Of a stretch of DNA of 64,000 nucleotides, positions 41,468 to 49,300 are shown piece by piece (position 1 is the stretch's first letter; each line of letters begins with the position of its first letter). The notes under the pieces are model-generated. The model had not been told where the DNA came from and searched no databases. It saw only the letters and a program-made list of their open reading frames with translations. The DNA is from Thalassovita sp. (GTDB lineage Bacteria > Pseudomonadota > Alphaproteobacteria > Rhodobacterales > Rhodobacteraceae). The position numbers were made by a program, and so were the translations under genes. The stretch is taken from positions 4,243,001-4,307,000 of the forward strand of contig NZ_OY829290.1 in assembly GCF_963691685.1 (NCBI RefSeq), in the 5' to 3' direction.

Positions 41468-41944
41468 ATGCCCAAGATTGTTGATCACGATGCCTACAAG
41501 CTGGATCTGGCGCAGCGGGCAGTCTCGTATTTCTCGGAACATGGCTATGGCGGCACCAGCATGCGCAAGATCGCCGATCATCTGGGCCTGTCGAAAAGCG
41601 CCCTCTATCACTACTTCCCCACCAAAGAGGATCTGTTTCTGGCCTGCACCAAACAGGTGATGGCAGCCTTTGACGGTGACCTGATCGATCCTGAGGCTTC
41701 AGAGGCGGAAAACCTCAGCCGCCTGACAGCGGTGCTGCGCAGGGATTTCGACACGGAGATGGCGCTGATCTTCGACTATCTGCGTGGCAAATCAGCGGAT
41801 GAGATCGCGGCGGATGAGGCCATGCAGATCGCGATGCAGGCCTATCGCAACGTGGTCACCGCCATTGTGGGGCCAGAACGGGCCGAGGAAACCCTGGCCC
41901 GTCTGATGGGGGAACTGTTGCTGGACTACCTGTCCGGCCGCTGA
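41468..41944 (+). CDS. TetR-family transcriptional regulator
   Basis: 158 residues from ATG 41468, short for TetR (about 190-200 usual). The DNA-binding domain is intact: AVSYFSEHGYGGTSMRKIADHLGLSKSALYHYFPTKEDLF is the canonical helix-turn-helix with the YxYFxxKxxL hallmark (shown here in parts: GTSMRKIADHLGLSKSALYH, YFPTKEDLF). The ligand domain is correspondingly small. It follows the ALDH gene after a terminator and converges on a membrane-protein gene. The 32-bp inverted repeat at 42604 has the TAG-CC/GG-CTA form of NemR-like TetR sites, so this is a candidate binder. Confidence 0.88.
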   Translation: MPKIVDHDAYKLDLAQRAVSYFSEHGYGGTSMRKIADHLGLSKSALYHYFPTKEDLFLACTKQVMAAFDGDLIDPEASEAENLSRLTAVLRRDFDTEMALIFDYLRGKSADEIAADEAMQIAMQAYRNVVTAIVGPERAEETLARLMGELLLDYLSGR

Positions 41945-41955
41945 AGCTGCGGCGC

Positions 41956-42543
41956 TCAGGCGGGTTGATATGGCTCTTCGCGCAGGGTGTGACTGATCAG
42001 AATTTTGTAAAACAGCACCGGCAAGAACCACTCCAGATAGGGTGGGTTTTCAAACACGTAGAGCGACAGCAACAGGGCCACGATGTAAAGCGTCGCCGCC
42101 ACGGGGCGCTGCAGATAGAGCGGTGTTTTCAAAATGATGACGCTGCTCAACATCAAGGTCGCATAGACCCCCGCGATCCACAGCAGATCCAGTTCCAGAA
42201 ACGCCCAGGCAAAGACCACGATCTGGAACAGGTGAATCGCGATGAAGATGATGTGCTGCCTGAACCCTTCGCCCGTGCGGAAATACCACCGTTTGGCGGC
42301 AGAGGTGGCATTGGTGATCACTCCGCCGACCATATCAACGGCCAGCAGCGCGATGATCACATACTGCCCCAATGACCAGCCAACATTGGCCAGCCCGCCG
42401 AAAATCACGATGCCAAAAGCAAAGGCAAAAGGGATGTAAAGCTGCAGCTGCTTTTCAGCCGTCGTGGCGCCGGGGCCGATAAACTTATCAATCGCTCCCC
42501 AGATACCGGGTCTGTGTGCGGGGAGGTCCCAATCGATTCTCAT
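41956..42543 (-). CDS. Multi-spanning membrane protein of unknown function
   Basis: 195 residues with about six hydrophobic segments (for example LYIPFAFAFGIVIFGGLANV, YVIIALLAVDMVGGVI, IIFIAIHLFQIVVFAWAFL, AGVYATLMLSSVIIL and TLYIVALLLSLYVF). A cytoplasmic-looking loop carries AAKRWYFRTGEGFRQH. I do not recognise the family with certainty. Divergent from an SDR gene across a region with a large inverted repeat, so both may answer to the same repressor. Confidence 0.75.
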   Translation of the reverse strand: MRIDWDLPAHRPGIWGAIDKFIGPGATTAEKQLQLYIPFAFAFGIVIFGGLANVGWSLGQYVIIALLAVDMVGGVITNATSAAKRWYFRTGEGFRQHIIFIAIHLFQIVVFAWAFLELDLLWIAGVYATLMLSSVIILKTPLYLQRPVAATLYIVALLLSLYVFENPPYLEWFLPVLFYKILISHTLREEPYQPA

Positions 42544-42603
42544 GTCTCATCCTCATGCAAGGTGGCGTCTGGCGCCCATGTAGGCTGCAACGCCCGCCAG
42601 GTC

Positions 42604-42635
42604 AATTTATTTAGTCCAGATGGTCTAAATAAATT
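42604..42635. promoter_or_regulatory. 32-bp inverted repeat, membrane protein / SDR divergent promoter
   Basis: Arm AATTTATTTAG (42604-42614) is a perfect complement of CTAAATAAATT (42625-42635). Inside them CC (42616-42617) pairs with GG (42622-42623) after one T-T mismatch, leaving AGAT as centre. The core TAGTCC-N4-GGTCTA resembles NemR-type TetR sites. It lies 61 bp from one start and 96 bp from the other. Confidence 0.75.
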
Positions 42636-42730
42636 TCAGAACGGATTTACCGCTTGACCCTGACACTAATGTCAACGTGCGAAACCTGTCCCGCATCCCT
42701 GTGATGCGTGATCAAACGGGACATTTCGAC

Positions 42731-43495
42731 ATGACACAGAACACCCCCTGGCACGGAAAGGTCGCAGTTGTAACCGGCGGCAGCAGCGGCATTGGGCAGG
42801 CCACCGCCCATGCCCTGGCAGAACAAGGCGCCCGCGTCTTGATCACCGGGCGCAACGCAGAGCGGCTGAGCCAGACGGCGCAAAACATCAAAGGCATCGA
42901 AACGCTGCTGGCCGACAGTGCAGATCCGGCAAGTAGTGCCCAGATTGTGCAGACCGCACTGGATCATTGGGGCAGGATCGACCTGATTGTGAACAACGCT
43001 GGCGCGGGCCATCCCATGCCGATGACGGATTACACGCCAGAGGCCATTGCGGCGATCAGCAACGTCAACATCACCGCCCCATCGCTGCTGGTGCACAGCG
43101 CACGGCCCGCGCTGCGCGACAGCCGAGGCGCGATCGTGAACATCAGCACGGCCCTAACACAGGGATCCGTTCCGATGCTGGCCCATTACGCCGCCACCAA
43201 AGCCGCGCTGGAACACCTCACCCGGTCCTGGGCGATTGAGCTGGCAGGCGACGGCATCCGGGTCAACGCCATCGCGCCCGGCCCGGTCAAATCCGGCGCG
43301 CTGACCGGGATGATGGGGCTAACGCCTGAGATGGCGCAGCAGGTTGAGGTCCAAGAGGCCGCGCAGATCCCCCTGGGGCGCCGCGGTGAGCCGGGGGATA
43401 TCGTGTCTTGGGTTTTGCAGCTGGGCAGCATTGAAAACCGCTGGCTGACGGGCCAAATCCTTACCATTGACGGCGGATGGTCCCAGCGCGGCTGA
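42731..43495 (+). CDS. SDR-family oxidoreductase
   Basis: 254 residues from ATG 42731 (upstream ATGs at 42704 and 42677 are possible but add non-family residues). Classical SDR: TGGSSGIGQA nucleotide motif (about residues 16-25), NNAGAGH, catalytic Ser in NISTALTQG, YAATKAA with catalytic Tyr and Lys, and the C-terminal LTGQILTIDGGWSQRG. The substrate is unknown. It is followed after 62 bp by a MerR gene and is divergent from a membrane protein gene. The inverted repeat upstream suggests inducible expression. Confidence 0.92.
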   Translation: MTQNTPWHGKVAVVTGGSSGIGQATAHALAEQGARVLITGRNAERLSQTAQNIKGIETLLADSADPASSAQIVQTALDHWGRIDLIVNNAGAGHPMPMTDYTPEAIAAISNVNITAPSLLVHSARPALRDSRGAIVNISTALTQGSVPMLAHYAATKAALEHLTRSWAIELAGDGIRVNAIAPGPVKSGALTGMMGLTPEMAQQVEVQEAAQIPLGRRGEPGDIVSWVLQLGSIENRWLTGQILTIDGGWSQRG

Positions 43496-43557
43496 TCTCA
43501 AATGTCGCGATGGGGCGCATGCCCGCGCCCTGTCGCCCCCTTTCCAAAGGAGCACCC

Positions 43558-43944
43558 ATGCTTGCCAAAGAAGCCGCATCACACCTTGGAATATCGCAAC
43601 GCATGCTGCGCCACTACGAAACCTCCGGCCTGATGGAGGTGCCCCGGCACACAAACGGCTACCGGCTTTATCGGCCCGCTGACCTGCGCCGGGCGGAACG
43701 GATCCGTGATTTCATCGCAGCCGGATTTTCAACGCGTGAGGTCTATGCCATGCGCGACTGTCTTAGCGATCAGGGCACCGGCCCCTGTGAGGGCGGCATC
43801 AAAAAGATGCAGGAGAAGCTGGATCACATCGACCGCCTGCAGAGCGACCTATCAAAACGGCGCGCCACGATCCTGCTGCGCATCAAGGATATGGAGGCCG
43901 GGTTGGCCGACGCAAAGGCACCCACACCCGAAATGGTGGATTAA
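43558..43944 (+). CDS. MerR-family transcriptional regulator
   Basis: 128 residues from ATG 43558 with AAAGGAG upstream. N-terminal winged helix: AKEAASHLGISQRMLRHYETSG, GYRLYRPADLRRAERIRDF. A coiled-coil dimerisation helix follows (GGIKKMQEKLDHIDRLQSDLSKRR). Two Cys in DCLSDQGTGPCEGG flank the start of that helix, in the place where metal- or redox-sensing MerR proteins bind their ligand, although the spacing is not that of CueR or SoxR. It is probably cotranscribed with the SDR. Its 3' end overlaps the convergent pseudouridine synthase gene by 4 bp. Confidence 0.9.
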   Translation: MLAKEAASHLGISQRMLRHYETSGLMEVPRHTNGYRLYRPADLRRAERIRDFIAAGFSTREVYAMRDCLSDQGTGPCEGGIKKMQEKLDHIDRLQSDLSKRRATILLRIKDMEAGLADAKAPTPEMVD

Positions 43945-44591
43945 AACGGCGCCTTTGCGCGGAACGACATGCCCTTGCCACTTTCGGGATGATTGATCCG
44001 CAGCTCCTCAGAATGCAGCATCAAGCGCGGATGATCCGCGGCCGCCCCGGTGGCATAGAGCGGATCGCCAAGGATCACATGACCAAGCGCCAGCATATGC
44101 ACCCGCAGCTGATGGCTGCGGCCCGTTTTCGGGGTCAGGCGCACCCGGGTTTCCACATCTGATGCCTTCAACACCCGCCAGTTGGTGATCGCCTCTTTGC
44201 CGTTTTCATGGTCCACCATCTGACGCGGGCGATTGGGCCAATCCACGATCAACGGCAGATCCACGGTGCCAGTTTTCTCAGCGATGCGGCCGTCGACGCG
44301 GGCGATGTAGCTTTTCTTCGTGGTGCGCTTTTCAAATTGCATCGACAGGCTACGCTGCGCATGTGGTGTCAGGCCAAAGACCATCACCCCTGAGGTATCC
44401 CGGTCCAACCGATGCACCAGCAGCGCCTGCGGGAAAACAGCCTGCACCCGGCTGATCAGGCAATCGGCCAGATGTTCACCGCGCCCCGGAACCGACAACA
44501 GGCCGGAGGGTTTGTTAACAACCACGATCTCATGATCCTCATGCAGGATCTCCAACGGGTCGTTTGGCGGGGCATAGGGTGTGATTTCCAT
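43941..44591 (-). CDS. RluA-family pseudouridine synthase
   Basis: 216 residues, compact and without an N-terminal S4 domain. It contains VVNKPSGLLSVPGRG, the catalytic VHRLDRDTSGVMVFGL (Asp near residue 66), KSYIARVDG and a C-terminal TGRSHQLRVHMLALGHVILGDPLY. This architecture fits E. coli RluA, which modifies U746 of 23S rRNA and U32 of some tRNAs; RluA itself is therefore a reasonable name, with family-level certainty. It starts 37 bp after the minus-strand RarD gene's stop and converges on merR. Confidence 0.92.
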   Translation of the reverse strand: MEITPYAPPNDPLEILHEDHEIVVVNKPSGLLSVPGRGEHLADCLISRVQAVFPQALLVHRLDRDTSGVMVFGLTPHAQRSLSMQFEKRTTKKSYIARVDGRIAEKTGTVDLPLIVDWPNRPRQMVDHENGKEAITNWRVLKASDVETRVRLTPKTGRSHQLRVHMLALGHVILGDPLYATGAAADHPRLMLHSEELRINHPESGKGMSFRAKAPF

Positions 44592-44627
44592 GCCGCGCTG
44601 ATACGCCTTTGCCCTGTGTGAGGCAAG

Positions 44628-45530
44628 CTAGCCGCGCGATTTGCGCAGCCCCTGCACCATCGGCACCGTGTAGATCACCAAGGCCGCCCAGATCAGCGGG
44701 AAGGCAATCATCCGCGCCCGGTCAAAAGGTTCGTCAAAGACCAGCACCGCCAACAGGAAAATCATCGTTGGGGCGCTGTATTGCAGGATGCCAATGGTCG
44801 ACAACCGCAACAGCTTGGCGCCATTTGCGTAAAGGATCAGCGGCACAGCCGTGACCACGCCCATCCCCAGGAGGAGCGAGGTATCGCTGAGTGACGCGCC
44901 AAGATGCCCCTGACCGGTCGCCGCCAGATAGCCGACATAGGCAATCGCAAAAGGCAGCAGGATCAGCACCTCCAGCAGGAAACCCTGGTTCGGGCCAATC
45001 GGCAGGCTTTTCTTGAAAAACGCATAGAACCCCCAGCTGACCGTCAGACCCACCGCAGGCCAGGGCAGCGAACCGGCGTCATACCACAGCACCCCAACAG
45101 CCACCGCCGCCAGCGAGATGGCTAACCACTGCGCCCGGCTTAGCCGTTCGCCCAGCAGCATTGCCCCCAGTGCGACGGAAAACAGCGGGTTGATGTAATA
45201 GCCCAGCGCTGCATCCAACGCCCGGTCCGCCGCAATCGACCAGACGTAGATGCCCCAGTTGATCGACACCAGAACAGCCGTCACACAGGCCATCGCCAAC
45301 ATGCGCGGCGTGCGCAGGGCCAGGAACAGATCGGCGGTGCGGCGGCGATAGATCAACAGGGCGGCGGCCAGCGGCACCGCCCAGATCACCCGGTTGGCCA
45401 CAACCTCAACCGCGGGAATATGATCCACCAGCTTCATGTAGAGCGGCAGAAAGCCCCAGATCACATAGGCCCCCATCGCATAGGCAAGACCCTGCGGTGT
45501 ATCGACATTCTGATCGCTGCTCTGAGACAT
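44628..45530 (-). CDS. rarD: EamA/RarD-family transporter
   Basis: 300 residues with ten predicted membrane helices in two EamA-like halves. The beginning GLAYAMGAYVIWGFLPLYMKLV and the block INWGIYVWSIAADRALDAALGYYINPL are typical of RarD (chloramphenicol-sensitive protein), a member of the drug/metabolite transporter superfamily. Physiological substrates are unknown; some relatives export amino acids. It lies 36 bp upstream of the pseudouridine synthase on the same strand. Confidence 0.88.
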   Translation of the reverse strand: MSQSSDQNVDTPQGLAYAMGAYVIWGFLPLYMKLVDHIPAVEVVANRVIWAVPLAAALLIYRRRTADLFLALRTPRMLAMACVTAVLVSINWGIYVWSIAADRALDAALGYYINPLFSVALGAMLLGERLSRAQWLAISLAAVAVGVLWYDAGSLPWPAVGLTVSWGFYAFFKKSLPIGPNQGFLLEVLILLPFAIAYVGYLAATGQGHLGASLSDTSLLLGMGVVTAVPLILYANGAKLLRLSTIGILQYSAPTMIFLLAVLVFDEPFDRARMIAFPLIWAALVIYTVPMVQGLRKSRG

Positions 45531-45577
45531 CTATCGCTCCTCCTGAAACGGCCCTATCGGCAATGGCCGGGATTGGA

Positions 45578-45599
45578 AAGACCGCAAGGCTGCGGTCTT
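45578..45599 (-). terminator. Hairpin downstream of the GFA gene
   Basis: AAGACCGCA (45578-45586) pairs perfectly with TGCGGTCTT (45591-45599) around AGGC. On the minus strand the tail is TTTCC only, so termination may be partial. It lies between GFA (ending 45636) and rarD (starting 45530). Confidence 0.55.
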
Positions 45600-45635
45600 G
45601 CCTTTGTGGAACATGGGCGTAAGCTTGCGCCCCGC

Positions 45636-46019
45636 TCAGCGTTCCTGTTTCAGGCCGTCGTCTAGCAGGTAGTAATCTGCCTTGTCGGAAACAAAGATAT
45701 GGCGCCCCAGCGTGATCCCCGTTGGCCCATCAATCGCCCCCAGGGCAAAGCTGATGTAATCGGGATCCTGCGCCCCCACCCAGAACAGGAAAGATCCGCA
45801 ATCCGGGCAGATGCCGCGTTCGGCTTTTTCGCTGAGGCGCAGCCATTTGATCGGCCCCTCAATCTCAAACGCTTCGCGGCGCACATGGGCCGAGGCCCAA
45901 GCGTGGCCCGACATCTTGCGGCATTGGCCGCAGTGGCAGACCGCTGCCCCTTTCGGCACCCCGGTAGTGGTGAAATGGATCTGCCCGCAGGCGCAGCTGC
46001 CTTTCAAAACATCATTCAT
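45636..46019 (-). CDS. GFA-family protein (glutathione-dependent formaldehyde-activating type)
   Basis: 127 residues. The zinc-binding pattern is clear: GSCACGQIHF, then CHCGQCRKMSG, then GICPDCGSFLF, giving two zinc centres of the Mss4-like fold. The family is named after S-hydroxymethylglutathione synthase, but most short members have no proven activity. Its ATG directly abuts the stop of the free-methionine-sulfoxide reductase gene with no gap, so the two are translated from one message. Confidence 0.88.
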   Translation of the reverse strand: MNDVLKGSCACGQIHFTTTGVPKGAAVCHCGQCRKMSGHAWASAHVRREAFEIEGPIKWLRLSEKAERGICPDCGSFLFWVGAQDPDYISFALGAIDGPTGITLGRHIFVSDKADYYLLDDGLKQER

Positions 46020-46490
46020 TTACACGCCCTCACGGTTGGAATTGGCAAAGCTGGCTTTCAGGATCACCGCCAGTTGATCCGCGTCTTCTTGTGTGAAGGC
46101 ATCAGGCTGATCGCTGTCGAGGTCAAACACCCCGATCAACTGCCCCGCACCATTCCAGACCGGCAGCACCAGCTCTGATCGGGTGGAGGAGGCACAGGCG
46201 ATATGACCCGGGAAGGCTTCGACGTCGGGCACCAGCTGCACCTCACCAGTACGCGCGGCGGCCCCACAGACGCCCCGGGCAAAGGGGATCACCAGACAGC
46301 CATGACCGCCCTGATAGGGACCGATCTTCAACAGTTCCGGCGCGGTCACGCGGTAAAACCCGGTCCAGTCAAAACGGTCATCGCTGTGATGCACCTCACA
46401 GGCCAATGTGGCCATGATGGCAACCTCATCGCTTTCGCGTTCCACAAGGGCAGCGATGGTTTTGGACAGGGTGTCATAGTCGACGCGCAT
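46020..46490 (-). CDS. msrC: Free methionine-(R)-sulfoxide reductase (GAF domain)
   Basis: 156 residues. A GAF domain with the fRMsr signature: FDWTGFYRV, GPYQGGHGCLVIPFARGVCG, VQLVPDVEAFPGHIACAS and SELVLPV. The three conserved cysteines are Cys65, Cys75 and Cys99, corresponding to the catalytic and resolving set of E. coli MsrC. It repairs free oxidised methionine using thioredoxin. It is paired without a gap with a GFA protein, another small thiol-dependent protein. Confidence 0.92.
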   Translation of the reverse strand: MRVDYDTLSKTIAALVERESDEVAIMATLACEVHHSDDRFDWTGFYRVTAPELLKIGPYQGGHGCLVIPFARGVCGAAARTGEVQLVPDVEAFPGHIACASSTRSELVLPVWNGAGQLIGVFDLDSDQPDAFTQEDADQLAVILKASFANSNREGV

Positions 46491-46601
46491 GGGGGGCCTC
46501 CAACTGAATTACCCGCCAATCTATCCGGCGCAATGGCCAAAGGTGCAAGGGGAGCTGCGCCTATTTCTTGTGCCTCATCGCACAGGGCACGGTGCGCCGG
46601 T

Positions 46602-47636
46602 TTACCCCTGCAAGACCTGCCGCAGCCACGCTGCCGCCTGATCAATGGCCACATCGGCCTCAGGGATTACCTTGGTGAGGTTAAGGAAACCATGAACCTG
46701 ACCCTCAAACCGGGCGAGGGTCACGGCGCTGCCGGCCTCTTCCAGACGTTTGGCATAGGCTTCCCCTTCGTCCCACAGGGGATCATGGCCGGCAATCAGC
46801 ACAAAGGCGGGTGGCTGCCCGGACAGGTCCGGCGCCAGAAAGGGGGACACCCGGGGCTGTAGTCGGTCGACCTCCGGGCCCAGATAGAGATCCAGATAGC
46901 CCTCAATCCGGGCCAGCGACAACAGGGGATGATCGGCAAAGGCCTTGATCGACGGGGTTGTCAGCCTCCCATCTACGGCCGGGTAAAACAACAGCTGCGC
47001 CGCGGGCATCCGGCGCTTGTCCTGCGACAGACTCCAGAGCAGGCTTGCCGTCAGGTTGGCGCCCGCACTGTCACCGCCCACCCCAATTTTATGACGGTCC
47101 ACGCCCAGTGTTTCGGCTTGGGTATAAAGCGCCTGATAGGCCGCCATCACATCGTCGGGGGCCGCTGGGAACGGGTGCTCCGGCGCCAGACGGTAGCTGT
47201 AAGAAATCACCTGTATCCCCGCCCGCCGCGCCAGTTTGGCACAAAGCGCATCATGGGTGTCCAGACTGCCCTGAACCCAGCCCCCACCGTGGAAGTAAAG
47301 CAGCGTCGGCAAAGGCCCCTCAGCCGCATCTAACGGCCGGTAAATCCGCGCGGGCCGCTCCCCCGCTGCGCCCGGCAGGGTCACATCACGGCGCTGGACC
47401 TGCGGTTCCGGTCGATCAAACCGCGCCACAAACCCGGCCATCTGCACCCGGCTTTCTGCGACCGAAGGCGGCTGATTTGGATCCCGCACCAACCCCACCA
47501 ATTGCGCCACAGAGGCCGCTTTGGGGTCTGCCCGCCGCCCCATGCACACCGGCAGAGCCGCATCCCAGAAATAGCGCGCCAGCCCTCTGGGCATGCGCAC
47601 CAGCATCAATGCCCAGATCAGCTTTAACGTCTTCAT
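46602..47636 (-). CDS. Alpha/beta hydrolase-3 family esterase
   Basis: 344 residues from ATG 47636 with AGGAGG five bases upstream. Hormone-sensitive-lipase-like (bacterial family IV) esterase: oxyanion motif HGGGWVQGS, nucleophile Ser in GVGGDSAGANL, Asp in the IAGHDPLWDEGEAY region, and His in GQVHGFLNL. A hydrophobic N terminus (LKLIWALMLV) could be a membrane anchor or cap helix. Substrates are probably short acyl esters. It reads alone, between msrC and the thiolase gene. Confidence 0.92.
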   Translation of the reverse strand: MKTLKLIWALMLVRMPRGLARYFWDAALPVCMGRRADPKAASVAQLVGLVRDPNQPPSVAESRVQMAGFVARFDRPEPQVQRRDVTLPGAAGERPARIYRPLDAAEGPLPTLLYFHGGGWVQGSLDTHDALCAKLARRAGIQVISYSYRLAPEHPFPAAPDDVMAAYQALYTQAETLGVDRHKIGVGGDSAGANLTASLLWSLSQDKRRMPAAQLLFYPAVDGRLTTPSIKAFADHPLLSLARIEGYLDLYLGPEVDRLQPRVSPFLAPDLSGQPPAFVLIAGHDPLWDEGEAYAKRLEEAGSAVTLARFEGQVHGFLNLTKVIPEADVAIDQAAAWLRQVLQG

Positions 47637-47715
47637 GGTCCCTCCTGCCTTGCCTCGCGATACATTGGGCATTGCATGGGCATCGCGCAACAATAAGGCG
47701 AACCTGATTGCATCA

Positions 47716-47745
47716 GAAAAAGAAAAACCGGCCCGAAGGCCGGTT
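47716..47745 (-). terminator. Thiolase gene terminator
   Basis: On the minus strand AACCGGCC, loop TTCG, GGCCGGTT (47726-47745), followed by TTTCTTTTTC. The UUCG tetraloop and T-run make it convincing. Confidence 0.92.
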
Positions 47746-47771
47746 GGATCTGTCCACAGGAGGGAACTGGG

Positions 47772-48944
47772 TCAGACCAGCTCGATCGCAATCGCCGTGC
47801 CTTCGCCACCGCCGATGCAGATCGCGGCGACACCCCGTTTCAGCCCGCGCTTTTCCAAGGCGTTCAGCAGGGTCACCATGATCCGCGCGCCTGAGGCACC
47901 AATCGGATGGCCCAGCGCACAGGCACCACCATTGACGTTCACAACATCGCGGTGCAGCCCCATTTCACGCATGAAGGCCATCGGCACCACGGCAAAGGCT
48001 TCGTTCACCTCCCAGAGGTCCACATCGTCAACCGACCAGTCCAGACGCTCCAGCAGTTTCTTGGTTGCAGGCACCGGGGCGGTGGGGAACTGTGATGGCG
48101 CATGGGCGTGGCTGGCATGCCCCATGATCCGGGCGCGCACCTTGAGGCCCTGTGCCGCAGCCGCCTCTTCCGAGGCCAGCACCAATGCCGCCGCCCCATC
48201 CGAGATGGAAGAAGAGTTTGCCGCGGTCACCGTGCCATCCTTGCGGAAGGCCGGTTTCAGATGCGGGATCTTTTCCGGGCGGGCTTTTGCAGGCTGCTCA
48301 TCGGTGGTGATGACATGTTCGCCGGTACGGTGGTGCAGGGTCAGTGGCGCGATCTCCCCCTCAAAGGCACCGGAACGTTCAGCCTCCAGCGCGTTTGACA
48401 ATGAGGCCAGCGCGTATTGATCCTGCTCTTCGCGGGTGAACTGAAACGCCTCAGCGCAGTCTTCGGCAAAGGTACCCATCAGGCGGCCTTTGTCATAGGC
48501 GTCTTCCAGACCATCAAGGAACATGTGATCCAGCGTCTGCTGGTGACCGATCCGGGCGCCGCCGCGCATTTTGGGCAAGAGATAGGGCGCGTTTGACATG
48601 CTCTCCATCCCTCCCGCGATCATCGTGTCGGCATGGCCCAGCGCGATCTGGTCAAAGGCCATCATCGCCGCCTTCATGCCTGAGCCGCACATCTTGTTCA
48701 GCGTGGTGGCCGGCACCTCTTCACCCAGACCGCCAGCAAAGCCCGCCTGACGCGCCGGGGCCTGGCCCTGACCGGCAGGCAGAACACAGCCCATCAGCAC
48801 CTCATCCACGGTGCTGGCGCCAGCATCCCCCAGGGCGGCACGGATGGCAGCGCCACCCAAAGTGGCGGCCTCCACCCCGTCAAACACCCCCTGAAATCCG
48901 CCCATCGGCGTGCGGGCCGCCCCTGCGATGACCACTGGCTTCAT
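47772..48944 (-). CDS. Acetyl-CoA C-acyltransferase (thiolase)
   Basis: 390 residues from ATG 48944 with GGAGG upstream; longer readings to 49043 add non-family residues and would overlap the operator. Thiolase II fold: acylated Cys in LNKMCGSGMKAAM (near residue 89), His in NVNGGACALGHPIGASGARI, and the second Cys in AICIGGGEGTAIA. It could act in beta-oxidation, acetoacetyl-CoA formation or isoprenoid-type condensation. A TGAACA-AG-TGTTCA palindrome upstream suggests control by a TetR-type regulator. No adjacent beta-oxidation genes. Confidence 0.94.
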   Translation of the reverse strand: MKPVVIAGAARTPMGGFQGVFDGVEAATLGGAAIRAALGDAGASTVDEVLMGCVLPAGQGQAPARQAGFAGGLGEEVPATTLNKMCGSGMKAAMMAFDQIALGHADTMIAGGMESMSNAPYLLPKMRGGARIGHQQTLDHMFLDGLEDAYDKGRLMGTFAEDCAEAFQFTREEQDQYALASLSNALEAERSGAFEGEIAPLTLHHRTGEHVITTDEQPAKARPEKIPHLKPAFRKDGTVTAANSSSISDGAAALVLASEEAAAAQGLKVRARIMGHASHAHAPSQFPTAPVPATKKLLERLDWSVDDVDLWEVNEAFAVVPMAFMREMGLHRDVVNVNGGACALGHPIGASGARIMVTLLNALEKRGLKRGVAAICIGGGEGTAIAIELV

Positions 48945-49028
48945 CTTGCATTCCTCCTTTGGCGCTGCCCCGGCCCGATGCTGGGTGCCGCGCAAATCCA
49001 AGTCATTGGCATTTTGTCTGGCGTTAAT

Positions 49029-49042
49029 TGAACAAGTGTTCA
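49029..49042. promoter_or_regulatory. Palindrome TGAACA-AG-TGTTCA before the thiolase gene
   Basis: A perfect 6-bp dyad 85 bp upstream of the thiolase start. The compact 14-bp form is typical of TetR-type repressors that sense acyl-CoA or fatty acids. The cognate protein is not identified in the window with certainty. Confidence 0.55.
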
Positions 49043-49184
49043 CTTAAAAGTCCAGAGCGTCTTGCCGCTAATTTCCCGCCCGGATCCCTGCAAACCATAG
49101 CATATCGCCCAAGAATCGCCCCATTGCGCCCGCAAAGCGGTCGAGAATCGCTGTCATAACAGGGTCTGTAGCTGCAATGGCTTC

Positions 49185-49232
49185 CCTCGGTGCCGCGCGA
49201 ACACAGCCCCCACCCAGTGTGCGGTACCGAGG
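49185..49232 (+). promoter_or_regulatory. Large hairpin in the ggt leader
   Basis: Arms 49185-49196 and 49221-49232 pair over 12 bp with one G-U (CCTCGGTGCCGC with GCGGTACCGAGG). A further ACAC/GTGT pairing closes a C-rich loop. The tail CATTTTCTTCC is T-rich. It sits 68 nt before the ggt start on the same strand, so it may act as an attenuator or end a short upstream RNA. Confidence 0.55.
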
Positions 49233-49300
49233 CATTTTCTTCCTTGAACTCAATCGCATCGCCTCTACCCTCTGCCCAAGTTTAAGGAGGGGAGCCCCGA

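Larger units (their letters stand above)
48945..49300. other. 356-bp divergent promoter region, thiolase / ggt
   Basis: No convincing gene. Contains the palindrome TGAACA-AG-TGTTCA (49029-49042) nearer the thiolase gene. A very stable hairpin (49185-49232) lies on the ggt side, and the ggt ribosome site AAGGAGGGG is at the end. The stretch 49050-49180 shows no recognisable element. Confidence 0.6.
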
